DNA of 64,000 nucleotides. Source: Aldehydirespirator sp965116195. GTDB lineage: Bacteria > Actinomycetota > Acidimicrobiia > Acidimicrobiales > Aldehydirespiratoraceae. Shown piece by piece: positions 31,995-40,098 of this stretch (its first letter is position 1; the number at the start of each line of letters is the position of its first letter). The notes under the pieces are model-generated. The model saw only the letters and a list, made by a program, of their open reading frames with translations. It was not told the origin of the DNA and did no database searches. Location of the stretch: positions 2,418,001 through 2,482,000 of the forward strand of contig OZ220491.1 in the NCBI GenBank assembly GCA_965116195.1, given 5' to 3'. Position numbers and translations under genes: made by a program.

Positions 31995-33344
31995 TCACGT
32001 GCCGGTTGAGTCTGAAGCGACATCGCTGGGATAGTCGGGCAGATCAGGCAGGGCCAGATTCTCCACCTCGCCGCCGTGATCGTCAAGTACCTCCAGAGCC
32101 TCACCCAGAGAAGCCACCCCCTCCACGACCATGTCGCCGCTGGCCACACGGGCCTGCTCCACCTGTTGGGCGGGCACGATGAACAATTCAGCACCAGCAC
32201 TGCGGGCCGCGTGAGCCTTCTGCTTCACCCCGCCAACATCGCCGACTGTGCCGTCAAGACCGATGGAACCCGTAACAGCCACTCTGCGCCCTCCCGTGAG
32301 TTCGCCAGGTGTCAGCAGATCCAGAACCGTCAAAGTAAAGGCGAGACCGGCCGAAGGGCCACCGACCACTCCCGGCGAGATACCGACATCAAATGGAAGC
32401 GGATTGCTCTGGATGCGCTCCCAGACACTGCTGATGCCGATGAACCCTCCGCCATTGTCTGCGTCGGGATGCGACCCGAGAACAATGCTCACGTCTCGCC
32501 GCTCGCCGGTGTCGCCGTTCTCAAGCGTCACCACGGTCGTTGTGTCAGGTGAGCGATCCTCCAGCAGTTCCAGCAGTGATGCCAGCGTGGTCACAGGCGT
32601 GTCGTCAAGAGCCACGATCACCTCCCCCACGTTCAACAGTCCGTCCGCAGGCCCGTCCTCAAGTGTTGCACCGTAAACCACTCCGGTCGCATCCACCGCA
32701 TTGATGCCCAGGTACTCCAGCGCCACGGCAACGGCTGTGTCTATGGAGTTCTTCATCAGCTGCTGGTTGCGCTGGCGCTGTTCGGTGGAGGATCTGTCGC
32801 CAAAGACAGACTCTCGTGAACGCAGCTCAACAGACTCCTTGAAGGACGACACAATCCAGTCACCCACGGTGACAGCACTGTCAATGGCAACGGTGGTGAA
32901 CAGGATTCGGCCCTGTGGCTCAAAGTCGGCGATGCCTTCAACGCTGACCCGGTCAGATGTGGTCAGAGCCTGGCCCGGCTTCAAGGCCACCGCCCCGGAC
33001 TCCACAATGGAGTTACCGGGCAGTACCGAGCCGACCCATTGAGCCGGAAGCACAAGCAAACCCACGACCGCCATCCCCGTTAAGAAGACGGCAATCACAG
33101 CCCATATCAGACGCCACTGACGTCGCAGACGCCGTTGCCGCTCCGGGGTGTCCTCCGGATCAGGGGCATCTGGAGAGTTGAGGCCCAGCGTGGAAAAAGG
33201 TCCCTGCCGCTGACGCGGCTGACGCCTGTGTCTCAGATCCGGGTCGTCCGCAGGCTCAGGGTAGTCTGGGTGGTCGAGGCCTAGCTTTTCTGATAGTCCC
33301 ATCGGTTCGTCTTGAGCGCGGTCACTGCGGCTCAGTGGCATCAT
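31995..33344 (-). CDS. Lon-like (S16) PDZ-domain serine protease, membrane anchored
   Basis: The 449-residue protein has an Arg/Pro-rich cytoplasmic N-terminus, one membrane helix near residues 82-103, a PDZ region (LNVGEVIVALDDTPV near 245) and a Lon-type S16 protease domain. That domain contains the catalytic serine in GGPSAGLAFTL near residue 330 and the catalytic lysine in GGVKQKAHAA near residue 374. There is no ATPase domain. This matches the YlbL-type proteases; the actinobacterial member sits beside UPF0182. ATG 33344 is taken; ATG 33302 (MGLSEKLGL) is possible, and neither has a strong ribosome binding site. Downstream lies an 88-bp tandem array beginning at the stop codon. Confidence 0.85.
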   Translation of the reverse strand: MMPLSRSDRAQDEPMGLSEKLGLDHPDYPEPADDPDLRHRRQPRQRQGPFSTLGLNSPDAPDPEDTPERQRRLRRQWRLIWAVIAVFLTGMAVVGLLVLPAQWVGSVLPGNSIVESGAVALKPGQALTTSDRVSVEGIADFEPQGRILFTTVAIDSAVTVGDWIVSSFKESVELRSRESVFGDRSSTEQRQRNQQLMKNSIDTAVAVALEYLGINAVDATGVVYGATLEDGPADGLLNVGEVIVALDDTPVTTLASLLELLEDRSPDTTTVVTLENGDTGERRDVSIVLGSHPDADNGGGFIGISSVWERIQSNPLPFDVGISPGVVGGPSAGLAFTLTVLDLLTPGELTGGRRVAVTGSIGLDGTVGDVGGVKQKAHAARSAGAELFIVPAQQVEQARVASGDMVVEGVASLGEALEVLDDHGGEVENLALPDLPDYPSDVASDSTGT

Positions 33345-33405
33345 GCGCCCACAACAAGGTACAGCCTGCCAGCTTCAAAGGTCTTAGAGGATTCAAGGTA
33401 GGGTC

Positions 33406-33843
33406 ATGGCAACAGAACCCGACAGAACACCCGACAGCAGCGCCGAACGCCGTGCATCTGCTGTCCATCCGGCCTTGGATGATGCTCCGGGTCGGGGGCC
33501 TACGCATGACACGCTGACAGGTGACAACTACACACCCCCAAAAGACACCCCGCGCCGAGTCGCTTGGGTCGCCGCTGTCGGCCATTCAATGGTAAGGGTA
33601 ATCAGAACCTTCAGCCCTCGAGGCGGACCCCGATTGATCAATGTTCTGCGGGTTCTGGGGCTGGCCCGTCGAGCCGTGCCACAACCGGTGATCGGCCCTC
33701 GTGCCTACGTTCAGTGGTGGCAGCGCATCATTGCCCTGATAATTCTGATTGCGGTTGTGGTCGCCTTGGGGCTGGCACTGGCTGCCACGATCGGCATCCT
33801 CATAGTGATCGCCGGGTTCCTGCTTGAACAGGCCATCGCCTGA
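33406..33843 (+). CDS. Small single- or double-pass membrane protein
   Basis: The 145-residue product has a hydrophilic N-terminal half. Positively charged VRVIRTFSPRGGPRLINVLR leads into a long hydrophobic segment at about 108-140 (IIALIILIAVVVALGLAL then IGILIVIAGFLLEQ) that could form a helical hairpin. GTAGGGTC precedes ATG 33406. It is read divergently from the Lon-like protease gene, with about 60 bp between them that must hold both promoters. No family recognised. Confidence 0.55.
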   Translation: MATEPDRTPDSSAERRASAVHPALDDAPGRGPTHDTLTGDNYTPPKDTPRRVAWVAAVGHSMVRVIRTFSPRGGPRLINVLRVLGLARRAVPQPVIGPRAYVQWWQRIIALIILIAVVVALGLALAATIGILIVIAGFLLEQAIA

Positions 33844-33858
33844 CCAGCATGCGCAGAT

Positions 33859-34215
33859 GCCCTCTGCTCCAGGGCAAAGTCCACGGGCACAGTCAACACA
33901 AGGCTCGGCCCGCGCCGACACAAGGGCATGTACTTATGGCCAGTCAACTTCGTCAGCCGGTCAGCTCGACCCGTGCCGACACAAGGACATGAGTCACCCC
34001 CTCAGCCACAAAGGCGAAACCACCCGATGAAGTGAGACGCAACCGAGCAAGCTCGACCCGTGCCGACACAAGGACATGAGTCACCCCCTCAGCCACAAAG
34101 GCGAAACCACCCGATGAAGTGAGACGCAACCGAGCAAGCTCGACCCGTGCCGACACAAGGCACAGGCAGACACCCTCTGTTCCAAGGCAAAGTCCAAGGC
34201 GCAGCCAACGAAATG
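33859..34215. repeat. 87-bp tandem duplication nested in a longer direct repeat, after the MreB gene
   Basis: An 87-bp unit starting AGCTCGACCCGTGCCGACAC occurs at 33963, 34050 and (partial) 34137. Outside it, CCCTCTGCTCCAGGGCAAAG (33859) recurs as CCCTCTGTTCCAAGGCAAAG near 34171. A diverged start of the unit is also at about 33908. The region lies between the 33843 stop and the convergent MreB stop at 34224 and contains no gene. Confidence 0.85.
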
Positions 34216-34223
34216 GGGTGAAC

Positions 34224-35228
34224 CTATTGGAGGTCGTCGTTGAAGATCGACATATCCAAGCCGACGCTTTCCAGACACTTGCCGGCACCGCGAACCACCG
34301 CTTCCATCGGAGCATCAACCCGTCTCACTCGAAGACCCATCTCTCGAGACAAACGTATGTCCATGCCCCGCAGAAGTCCGCCGCCCCCAACCAGGTACAC
34401 GCCCCTGGCGATCAAGTCCTGGGCAAGCTCAGGCGGAGACTGCGACAGGCAGCTGACCACCGAGTCCACCATGGCAGTGACCGGTTCCTCAATCGCGGAG
34501 CGAATCTCCTCAGGAATCACGACAGTGGTCTTGGGCATGCCCGACATCAACTCCCGCCCTCTTATCTCAGCCGCTGTTTCGCCGCGCGTCTGCGCCGCTG
34601 AACCGACCAGAATCTTGGTCAACTCGGCTGTCGGCTCGCCAACTGCCATGCCATATTCACGCCGCATGTAGGCCTGGATAGCGTCGTCAATGTCGAATGA
34701 TCCCACTCTCACCGCTTCAAGGGCGACAATCCCGCCCAGACTGAGCAGAGCGGTCTGCGTGGTACCACCACCTATGTCCACCACCATTGACCCAACAGGT
34801 TCATCTATGGGCAAGCCCGCGCCGATGGCCGCAGCGAGCGGTTGTTCAATGAGCCGTACCTCAATGGCACCAGCACGGCGCGCCGCCTCCATCACCGCTC
34901 TTCGCTCCACCGGAGTGATCGCCGACGGTACGCACACCAGCACGCGGGCCCGATTGAGCCGACTGACAGCCACCTGCCTCAGCAGTATCTTGATCATGTC
35001 CTGGGTGATCTCGAAGTCTGTGATGGCACCCTTGCGCAGCGGCCGCCGGGCGACAATGTAACCTGGGGTGCGCCCAAGCATCTGGCGAGCCTTGTGACCC
35101 ACGGCCAGCAGTTCGCCGGTATTGGTGTTGAGTGCCACAACGGAGGGCTCGTTCAGCACCACCCCCCGCCCGCGCGCATAAACCAGCGTGTTGGCTGTTC
35201 CCAGGTCGATAGCAAGGTCCCGGGGCAG
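34224..35228 (-). CDS. mreB: MreB/Mbl actin-like rod-shape protein, apparent CTG start
   Basis: Actin-fold protein of 334 residues with all MreB landmarks: phosphate-1 DLAIDLGTANTLVYARG, NEPSVVALN, phosphate-2 VVDIGGGTTQTALLS, the RREYGMAVGEPTAE loop, and the adenosine motif VYLVGGGGLLRGMD. It directs wall synthesis along the cell body in many bacteria. The conserved N-terminus begins RDLAIDLGTANT, but the frame is closed by TGA only three codons upstream. The only plausible initiator is CTG at 35228-35226, with GAGGAG nine bases ahead of it. An alternative is that the first few codons were lost when the neighbouring 72-bp repeat array formed. No mreC or mreD is next to it. Confidence 0.85.
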   Translation of the reverse strand: MPRDLAIDLGTANTLVYARGRGVVLNEPSVVALNTNTGELLAVGHKARQMLGRTPGYIVARRPLRKGAITDFEITQDMIKILLRQVAVSRLNRARVLVCVPSAITPVERRAVMEAARRAGAIEVRLIEQPLAAAIGAGLPIDEPVGSMVVDIGGGTTQTALLSLGGIVALEAVRVGSFDIDDAIQAYMRREYGMAVGEPTAELTKILVGSAAQTRGETAAEIRGRELMSGMPKTTVVIPEEIRSAIEEPVTAMVDSVVSCLSQSPPELAQDLIARGVYLVGGGGLLRGMDIRLSREMGLRVRRVDAPMEAVVRGAGKCLESVGLDMSIFNDDLQ

Positions 35229-35235
35229 GGATCAA

Positions 35236-35510
35236 CGCTCCTCGCGAGCAGTTGTGGGCCCAGGCTCAACCGGCACGGGGATTACCACGTCTGGCGGTAC
35301 CTCGGTGCCGACAATGTCGTCCAAGCTCAACCGGCACGGAACTTACCGTCCGGAACCAGCAGGCCCGGGTGGCCGAGAACGACAGTCTGCCGTTGTGGTT
35401 GCGCGGCACGGGACTTACCGTCCGGAACCAGCAGGCCCGGGTGGCCGAGAACGACAGTCTGCCGTTGTGGTTGCGCGGCACGGGACTTACCGTTCGGAAC
35501 CAGCAGACCC
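35236..35510. repeat. 72-bp tandem array upstream of MreB
   Basis: Units of 72 bp begin (ACTTACCG anchor) at 35341, 35413 and 35485; the first two are complete and nearly identical. Diverged pieces (CAACCGGCACGGG near 35268 and CAACCGGCACGGA near 35329) show older copies. The third copy contains the stop codon of the small membrane protein gene on the minus strand. No gene is seen in the array. Confidence 0.85.
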
Positions 35511-35984
35511 AGAGCCTGCCGATCGGGGCCTCGCCGTGACAGGCCTCGCCGATACGGGATCTGCAGGACTTGCTGGAGCACCACGGGTTTGCACAGATGA
35601 TCGCGATCTGGAAACGCCCGGGTCAGCAGACGATGATCCTGCGTTCGCAGATGTGGACGTATCCGGTGACACGGGCACAGGTGCCGAAGCCACTCTCGGC
35701 ACCATCACGGCGGGACCTGTTGATGTATCCGGCGACACAGGCACAGGTGCCGAAGCCGGACCAGGCGTGATGCCTTCGCTTGGGGTGTCCGACGACAGGG
35801 GGACAGGTGCTGAAACCCCGGACGCGGGCCCGACTTGTTGGCCAGGATGGGGAGCAACCGCCAAGAGCTGCTCCCTGAAGGAACGCTCACGCCGTCGAAA
35901 CAGCCTGGGCGTGACCCAGAGCAGCATTGAGCCGAACGTCGCCACTCCGAGCGCGGTTATCACCAACAGCACCGCTCCCCTCAT
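35487..35984 (-). CDS. Small membrane-anchored protein with repetitive tail
   Basis: This 165-residue frame starts with one membrane segment (AVLLVITALGVATFGSMLLWV) followed by a basic RLFRRRERSF anchor. The remaining 110 residues are low complexity, with two copies of an ASAPVPVSPDTST block. It lies directly upstream of mreB on the same strand. ATG 35984 has GAGGGA ahead of it, and four further SD-ATG modules are stacked upstream. The short length and the stop inside a repeat leave some doubt that the annotated tail is ancestral; the membrane part is likely real. Confidence 0.5.
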   Translation of the reverse strand: MRGAVLLVITALGVATFGSMLLWVTPRLFRRRERSFREQLLAVAPHPGQQVGPASGVSAPVPLSSDTPSEGITPGPASAPVPVSPDTSTGPAVMVPRVASAPVPVSPDTSTSANAGSSSADPGVSRSRSSVQTRGAPASPADPVSARPVTARPRSAGSGSAGSER

Positions 35985-36040
35985 GCTGGTTCCCTCATGT
36001 TGACCTCCATGCTGCTTCCCTCATGCTGGTTCCCTCATGT
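35982..36040 (-). repeat. Array of five SD-ATG modules
   Basis: Reading leftward, ATG codons occur at 36038, 36024, 36010, 35998 and 35984, spaced 14, 14, 12 and 14 bases. Each except the first is preceded by GAGGGAACCAGC, GAGGGAAGCAGC or GGAGGTCAAC, i.e. a Shine-Dalgarno-like stretch at normal distance. The 14-bp unit is out of phase with the codon frame, so only one start can produce the 165-residue protein. Confidence 0.85.
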
Positions 36041-36097
36041 TGCGTCTTCTCTGATGACGAAGCTGGAGCTGAGACAAACGCATCGGCGACTCTTGGA

Positions 36098-36414
36098 TCT
36101 GGCACGACCGCTTTCACGACCGCACCGCTTTTGGATCTGACACGACCGCCATGGTAGAGACGTGTTGAGCTTCCAGACCCCAACTCTGCCCACCTTGCCA
36201 CTTCTCACGCTTCCAGATCGGCACGGTCGATTTGAGTGTCAATGCCAATTGGATCCGGCACGACCGCTTTCACGACCGCACCACTGCTTTTGGATCTGAC
36301 ACGACCGCCATGGTAGAGACGTGTTGAGCTTCCAGACCCCAACTCTGCCCACCTTGCCACTTCTCACGCTTCCAGATCGGCACGGTCGATTTGAGTGTGT
36401 CAATGCCAAAACGA
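36098..36414. repeat. Tandem duplication of the moaE 3' end (about 159 bp)
   Basis: The last part of moaE (about 36256-36414) is copied downstream at about 36098-36255, with a 159-bp offset (GGATCTGACAC at 36133 and 36292). Small indels near the junction make the downstream copy non-functional. The copy includes codons of the WKREKW-containing C-terminal segment and the stop region. Confidence 0.85.
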
Positions 36415-36854
36415 GCTGCCTCGAATGCCGCGTCACGGTGCGGTGATGACACTGCCACCACCACAGCCGTCTCCCCCACGGCAAGAACACCCAGGCGATG
36501 CAACAGAGCGATCCGTCCGAGATCACTCCAGCGGCGACGCATCTCTGCGGCCAGAGCCACCATGCGGGGTTCAACCTGGGATTCGTAGGCCTCGTACTCA
36601 AGTTGTTCCACATCGGGTCTGCCGCGGGCATGATCACGGGCCGTTCCGCTGAACTGCACGACGGCCCCGCAGTTTGGCAGCACGATCCAATCCGCGACAA
36701 CTGACAGAGGCAGTGGACAAGACGAAAGGCCCAACCATGTGTCGGCTGCCTCGGGAGGAGCAAGCCCTTTCGTCACAGATTCAGTGTCAGACGACTCAAT
36801 GCCAGAAGACTTGGTGTCAGACGACAAATCGACAGCCTCAGGAGGAACGAGCAT
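36270..36854 (-). CDS. moaE: Molybdopterin synthase catalytic subunit MoaE
   Basis: The 194-residue protein has the MoaE core: GAVVQFSGTARDHARGR, the LEYEAYES strand, ALLHRLGVLAVGETAVVVAV, SSPHRDAAFEAARFGID and the lysine-rich VPIWKREKW end. MoaE with MoaD inserts two sulfurs into precursor Z to make molybdopterin. The first 45 residues are an extra acidic/Ser-rich segment containing SSDTKSSGIESSDTES, not part of the fold. No moaD or other moa gene is adjacent, so partner genes must lie elsewhere. Its last 50 codons have been tandemly duplicated downstream. Confidence 0.85.
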   Translation of the reverse strand: MLVPPEAVDLSSDTKSSGIESSDTESVTKGLAPPEAADTWLGLSSCPLPLSVVADWIVLPNCGAVVQFSGTARDHARGRPDVEQLEYEAYESQVEPRMVALAAEMRRRWSDLGRIALLHRLGVLAVGETAVVVAVSSPHRDAAFEAARFGIDTLKSTVPIWKREKWQGGQSWGLEAQHVSTMAVVSDPKAVVRS

Positions 36855-37185
36855 AGCTCACAGCGTAGATGCCGATCGTGTCTCCCCATAGCAGCACGTC
36901 CGCGTCACCGACTTCACAGGCCGCGTATCCAGTTTCACCGCAACCGTTCCCAGTTTCACCGGAGGCATGCATTGCTCACAGGCTAGGAAGCCGACCGTCT
37001 TTGCGACAGCAGCACGCCGATAACGACACCGGACGCTTCCGCGTCGTCAGGCTAGGAAGCCGACCGTCTTTGCGACAGCAGCACGGGCGCGTCACCGGCC
37101 TCACGGGGCCATGTCTCCAGTCTTCGTGTCCGCGATTTCAAGTCCGCTTCGTGCAGTTCCCAGTTGCAACGGAAGCAGGCATTGC
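36855..37185. repeat. Repeat-rich gap after the anchored epimerase gene, no gene seen
   Basis: A roughly 36-bp block (GGCTAGGAAGCCGACCGTCT and onward) occurs at 36981 and 37050. Weaker versions are at about 36861, and the epimerase 3' end itself (CATTGCTCACAGG before TTAGATG at 37180-37197) matches CATTGCTCACAGG at 36970. The array therefore appears to have grown from the stop-codon region of the epimerase gene. Confidence 0.75.
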
Positions 37186-38298
37186 TCACAGGTTAGATGT
37201 TGGCTGTGTGCGAGCGCGATTGAGGCGGCGCAACCACCAAAAGACCCAGGCGATCAGCCCCGCAACGGTGACAACGACAGCACACAGGACTCCCAGCAGA
37301 ACCTGTTGGCGACGCTTTGCGGTGACCGTCTCCAGCAATCCCGGATCGTGTGACACCACCCAGGCCTCTTCGTTGCTGTAGGCAGCGCTCCATCCCAGAG
37401 CTCGCAGTCGGTCGCTGGCCACCACCCACGGACAGGCTGTGTAAGGCACGACTCCGGGCGGAGTGGGTGCCAGTCCGGTACGCCAGCGCAACGCGCTCAC
37501 CACTCGCACGAAATGCGACGACATCCTCAAGCGTGGTTGAGGCCCCTCAAGCTCGGCCAGGGTATCTGGCGGTATCCAGCCATCGGGAGCCACATTGAGT
37601 GCGCCGTTGTAACGGGTGCTCACCGCAGTCACCACTGCGGCCGCGAGGTCATCAGCGTGCAGATACTGCACGGGAGGGTCACCATCAGCAACCACCCCGG
37701 ATCGGGCAGCGCGCAAGGTGTCGGCGAGTTGACCCAGACGACCCTCGGCCACCACCGCCGCAGGTCGCAGGACAGTGACCGAGCGACCACCTGCCTGGCT
37801 GCCATGGCCACTTGCCTGGCTTGCCTGGCCCCACCTCATGGCCATGACCTCCAGACGACGGCGTTGCACGGCCCAGTCAAAATCCGGGTTGGGACGGATC
37901 GGAGAGTCCTCGGTGAGCGGAACAGGGTTGTCTGGCCAAGCGCCATAGACCATTGCCGAGGTCACCATCACCAGATGGGGGACATCGGCGGCGCTGAGCG
38001 CGTCCAACAACCGATGCAACAAGGCAATCTCTTGTGCAACCTCGGTCGGATTGGTGGTTCCAGCCGTTACTGATGTAGCCAGATGCACAACCGAGTCGGC
38101 ACCTGCGAACACGTCAACCAGGTCGGCCTCAGCCAGATCAGCCAGATCAACCTGCCTGGTGGTCATCGCCCCGAACGGAGCAGCCATGGCGTGCCTGTCA
38201 ACCGCCACAACGCTGACACCCAAGTGTTGCCCGGCGATTTGAGCCACCACACGCCGACCGACCGATCCCCGGGCACCGGTCACCACAACCCGCTTCAC
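37186..38298 (-). CDS. NAD-dependent epimerase/dehydratase family protein with C-terminal membrane anchor
   Basis: This 370-residue extended SDR has the nucleotide motif VTGARGSVGRRV at about 6-17, VVHLATSV near 70, VMVTSAMVYG near 110 and LHADDLAAAV near 215. The usual tyrosine of Tyr-x-x-x-Lys is not found: the matching region reads WAVQRRRLE. It is therefore probably one of the atypical NAD-binding members that lack dehydrogenase activity. The last 45 residues contain a membrane helix (VLLGVLCAVVVTVAGLIAWV) and a basic end. The product may bind a nucleotide sugar or quinone-type substrate at the membrane. Confidence 0.7.
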   Translation of the reverse strand: MKRVVVTGARGSVGRRVVAQIAGQHLGVSVVAVDRHAMAAPFGAMTTRQVDLADLAEADLVDVFAGADSVVHLATSVTAGTTNPTEVAQEIALLHRLLDALSAADVPHLVMVTSAMVYGAWPDNPVPLTEDSPIRPNPDFDWAVQRRRLEVMAMRWGQASQASGHGSQAGGRSVTVLRPAAVVAEGRLGQLADTLRAARSGVVADGDPPVQYLHADDLAAAVVTAVSTRYNGALNVAPDGWIPPDTLAELEGPQPRLRMSSHFVRVVSALRWRTGLAPTPPGVVPYTACPWVVASDRLRALGWSAAYSNEEAWVVSHDPGLLETVTAKRRQQVLLGVLCAVVVTVAGLIAWVFWWLRRLNRARTQPTSNL

Positions 38299-38527
38299 GG
38301 ACCGGCTCCTGCTCGTGATCCTGATCGTGATCCCGCGATCAACACGCGCCTAGCGAACCCAGTTGCCCACCTGCTCGTGATCCTGATCGTGATCCTGCTC
38401 GTGTGGGTATTGATGTTCGGCGTGGCATCGATTTCAGCCACCTGCTCGTGATCCTGATCGTGATCCTGATCGGCAGGCACATCCGACAGCTGTGACCCAA
38501 CTCTGGCAGGCCGCGCGAGACAAAGCT
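38299..38527. repeat. Degenerate repeats upstream of the epimerase start
   Basis: GCTCGTGATCCTGATCGTGATCC occurs in full or part at about 38311, 38372 and 38445, separated by 60-70 bp. In the plus direction these give CTCGTGATCCTGATCGTGAT words. No gene is seen. The epimerase leader must be here, but no clear promoter was found. Confidence 0.7.
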
Positions 38528-38850
38528 GCGCGAGACAAATCAGTGCTCACAGTCCTACGATGCAGTCGGCACGGCCTTGATCTGCGGCATGAAAGAACTG
38601 CGCGAGACAAATCAGTGCTCACAGTCCTACGATGCAGTCGGCACGGCCTTGATCTGCGGCATGAAAGAACTGCGCGAGACAAATCAGTGCTCACAGTCCT
38701 ACGATGCAGTCGGCACGGCCTTGATTTGCGGCATGAAAGAACTGCGCGAGACAAATCGGTGCTCACAGTCCTACGATGCAGTCGGCACGGCCTTGATTTG
38801 CGGCATGAAAGAACTGCGCGAGACAAATCGGTGCTCACAGTCCTACGATG
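38528..38850. repeat. Five 72-bp tandem units ending in the start codon of the DUF2342 gene
   Basis: Units begin at 38528, 38600, 38672, 38744 and 38816 (anchor GCGCGAGACAAATC). The first four are complete and 97-100% identical. In each, CACAGTCCTACGATG occurs; in the last, this ATG is the start codon at 38848. The upstream copies end in the same ATG but continue as CAGTCGGCACG, opening a different short frame. Confidence 0.92.
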
Positions 38851-40098
38851 CCCTTTGTGAACGACGATCCGCCAACCTCAGGCGAACCTCACGATCCATT
38901 TGCCCACGATCCCTTCGCCGGAATGCAGGGATCCCAGGGATCCCAAGGCATCCCCTTTTTCGGGGATCTGATGCGAACGCTACAGGGCGCTTCAGGTGGC
39001 CAGGGCACACAGACACGAGATGTGGCCCGTGCCGTGGCAACCGGTACAGAGTCCGAGCCCAACATCGACCCATCAGAGCGCATCACGGTGGAACAACTCA
39101 TGCGGGTGGCTGAACTCCAGGTTGCAGATGTCACCGCTCTTGACACGACCCACGGCTCTGCCTTGAAGGTGGACGTGGTAAATCGCATCCAATGGGCTGA
39201 TCGCACGATCCGCGACTATGACGCGCTGCTGACGGCATTGGGTGAGTCGATAACCTCGGCGACCGAATCGCCCGAGGAAGCCTCGGCCACCAACCCGCTG
39301 ACAGCCATGCTCTCTGACATCAACCGGATGCTCAGGCCGCTGATGTTGTCACTCACCACCGGCACGCTTGTGGGCCAACTGGCTCAGCGAGCCCTGGGAG
39401 GGTATGTCCTGCCCGTGCCGCGCCCGGCTGACGCTGCGGTGTTGGTGGTACTGCCCAACGTTGATGCATTCGGGAGTGAGTGGTCACTTGATGTTGACGA
39501 TCTGAGGATGTGGGTATGTCTGCATGAGGCTGTTTATCACGCTGTGTTCGGCGTGACCCATGTGCGGGAGCGGATCTGGGGGCTGCTGCAGCGCCACGCC
39601 GCCGCATTTGAGTGCGACCCCCACAGGCTTGAGAAGTTGTTGCAGGACTTTGACCCCGGTGATGCCGACCCGGAGGGCTGGACACGTCTGCAGGCAGCTA
39701 TCGGCCGTCCCGAGACCCTCCTTGGTGCCGTTCGGTCAACGACTCAGGAGCATATACGTCCAGAGTTGACCGCACTGCTTGCAACCGTGTCAGGCTATGT
39801 GGACCACACGATGGATCGCGTCGGCAGCAAACTGATCGGATCCTACGACAAGCTAAGCGAGGCTCTCAGGCGCCATCGGGCGACGGCCGTCTCGGCGGAC
39901 CAGTTCGGGGAAAAACTGCTCGGGATTGAACTTGACCAGGCGCAGTACAACCGTGGTGCCGCCTTTGCCGCAGGTGTGGTGGAACGCGCCGGACACGACG
40001 GACTCCAGCGCCTGTTCACCGACCCTGCCAACCTGCCCACCCCCAACGAGGTTGATGCCGCCGGGTTGTGGCTGGCACGCATTGACCTGCCCCGCTGA
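38848..40098 (+). CDS. DUF2342 / zincin-like protein (F420-associated metalloprotease family)
   Basis: The 416-residue protein matches the DUF2342 family of actinobacterial zincin-like proteins. It has a Gly/Gln-rich N-terminus, RITVEQLMRVAELQVADVTAL near 75, PRPADAAVLVVLPNVDAF near 195, and the putative metal site WVCLHEAVYHAVFGV near 222-236. The expected HExxH reads HEAVY with a histidine one place later, so the second ligand is altered. C-terminal IELDQAQYNRGAAFAAGV is typical of the family. A related gene is, to my knowledge, close to the UPF0182/Lon-like pair in mycobacteria, so this extends a conserved neighbourhood. Its start codon is inside the last unit of a 72-bp repeat. Confidence 0.8.
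   Translation: MPFVNDDPPTSGEPHDPFAHDPFAGMQGSQGSQGIPFFGDLMRTLQGASGGQGTQTRDVARAVATGTESEPNIDPSERITVEQLMRVAELQVADVTALDTTHGSALKVDVVNRIQWADRTIRDYDALLTALGESITSATESPEEASATNPLTAMLSDINRMLRPLMLSLTTGTLVGQLAQRALGGYVLPVPRPADAAVLVVLPNVDAFGSEWSLDVDDLRMWVCLHEAVYHAVFGVTHVRERIWGLLQRHAAAFECDPHRLEKLLQDFDPGDADPEGWTRLQAAIGRPETLLGAVRSTTQEHIRPELTALLATVSGYVDHTMDRVGSKLIGSYDKLSEALRRHRATAVSADQFGEKLLGIELDQAQYNRGAAFAAGVVERAGHDGLQRLFTDPANLPTPNEVDAAGLWLARIDLPR

Noticed and set aside
38528..38850. CRISPR or iteron-type origin
   Set aside because: The 72-bp units are head-to-tail and identical over their whole length, and the last one runs into a start codon. No replication protein gene or AT-rich unwinding region is nearby.
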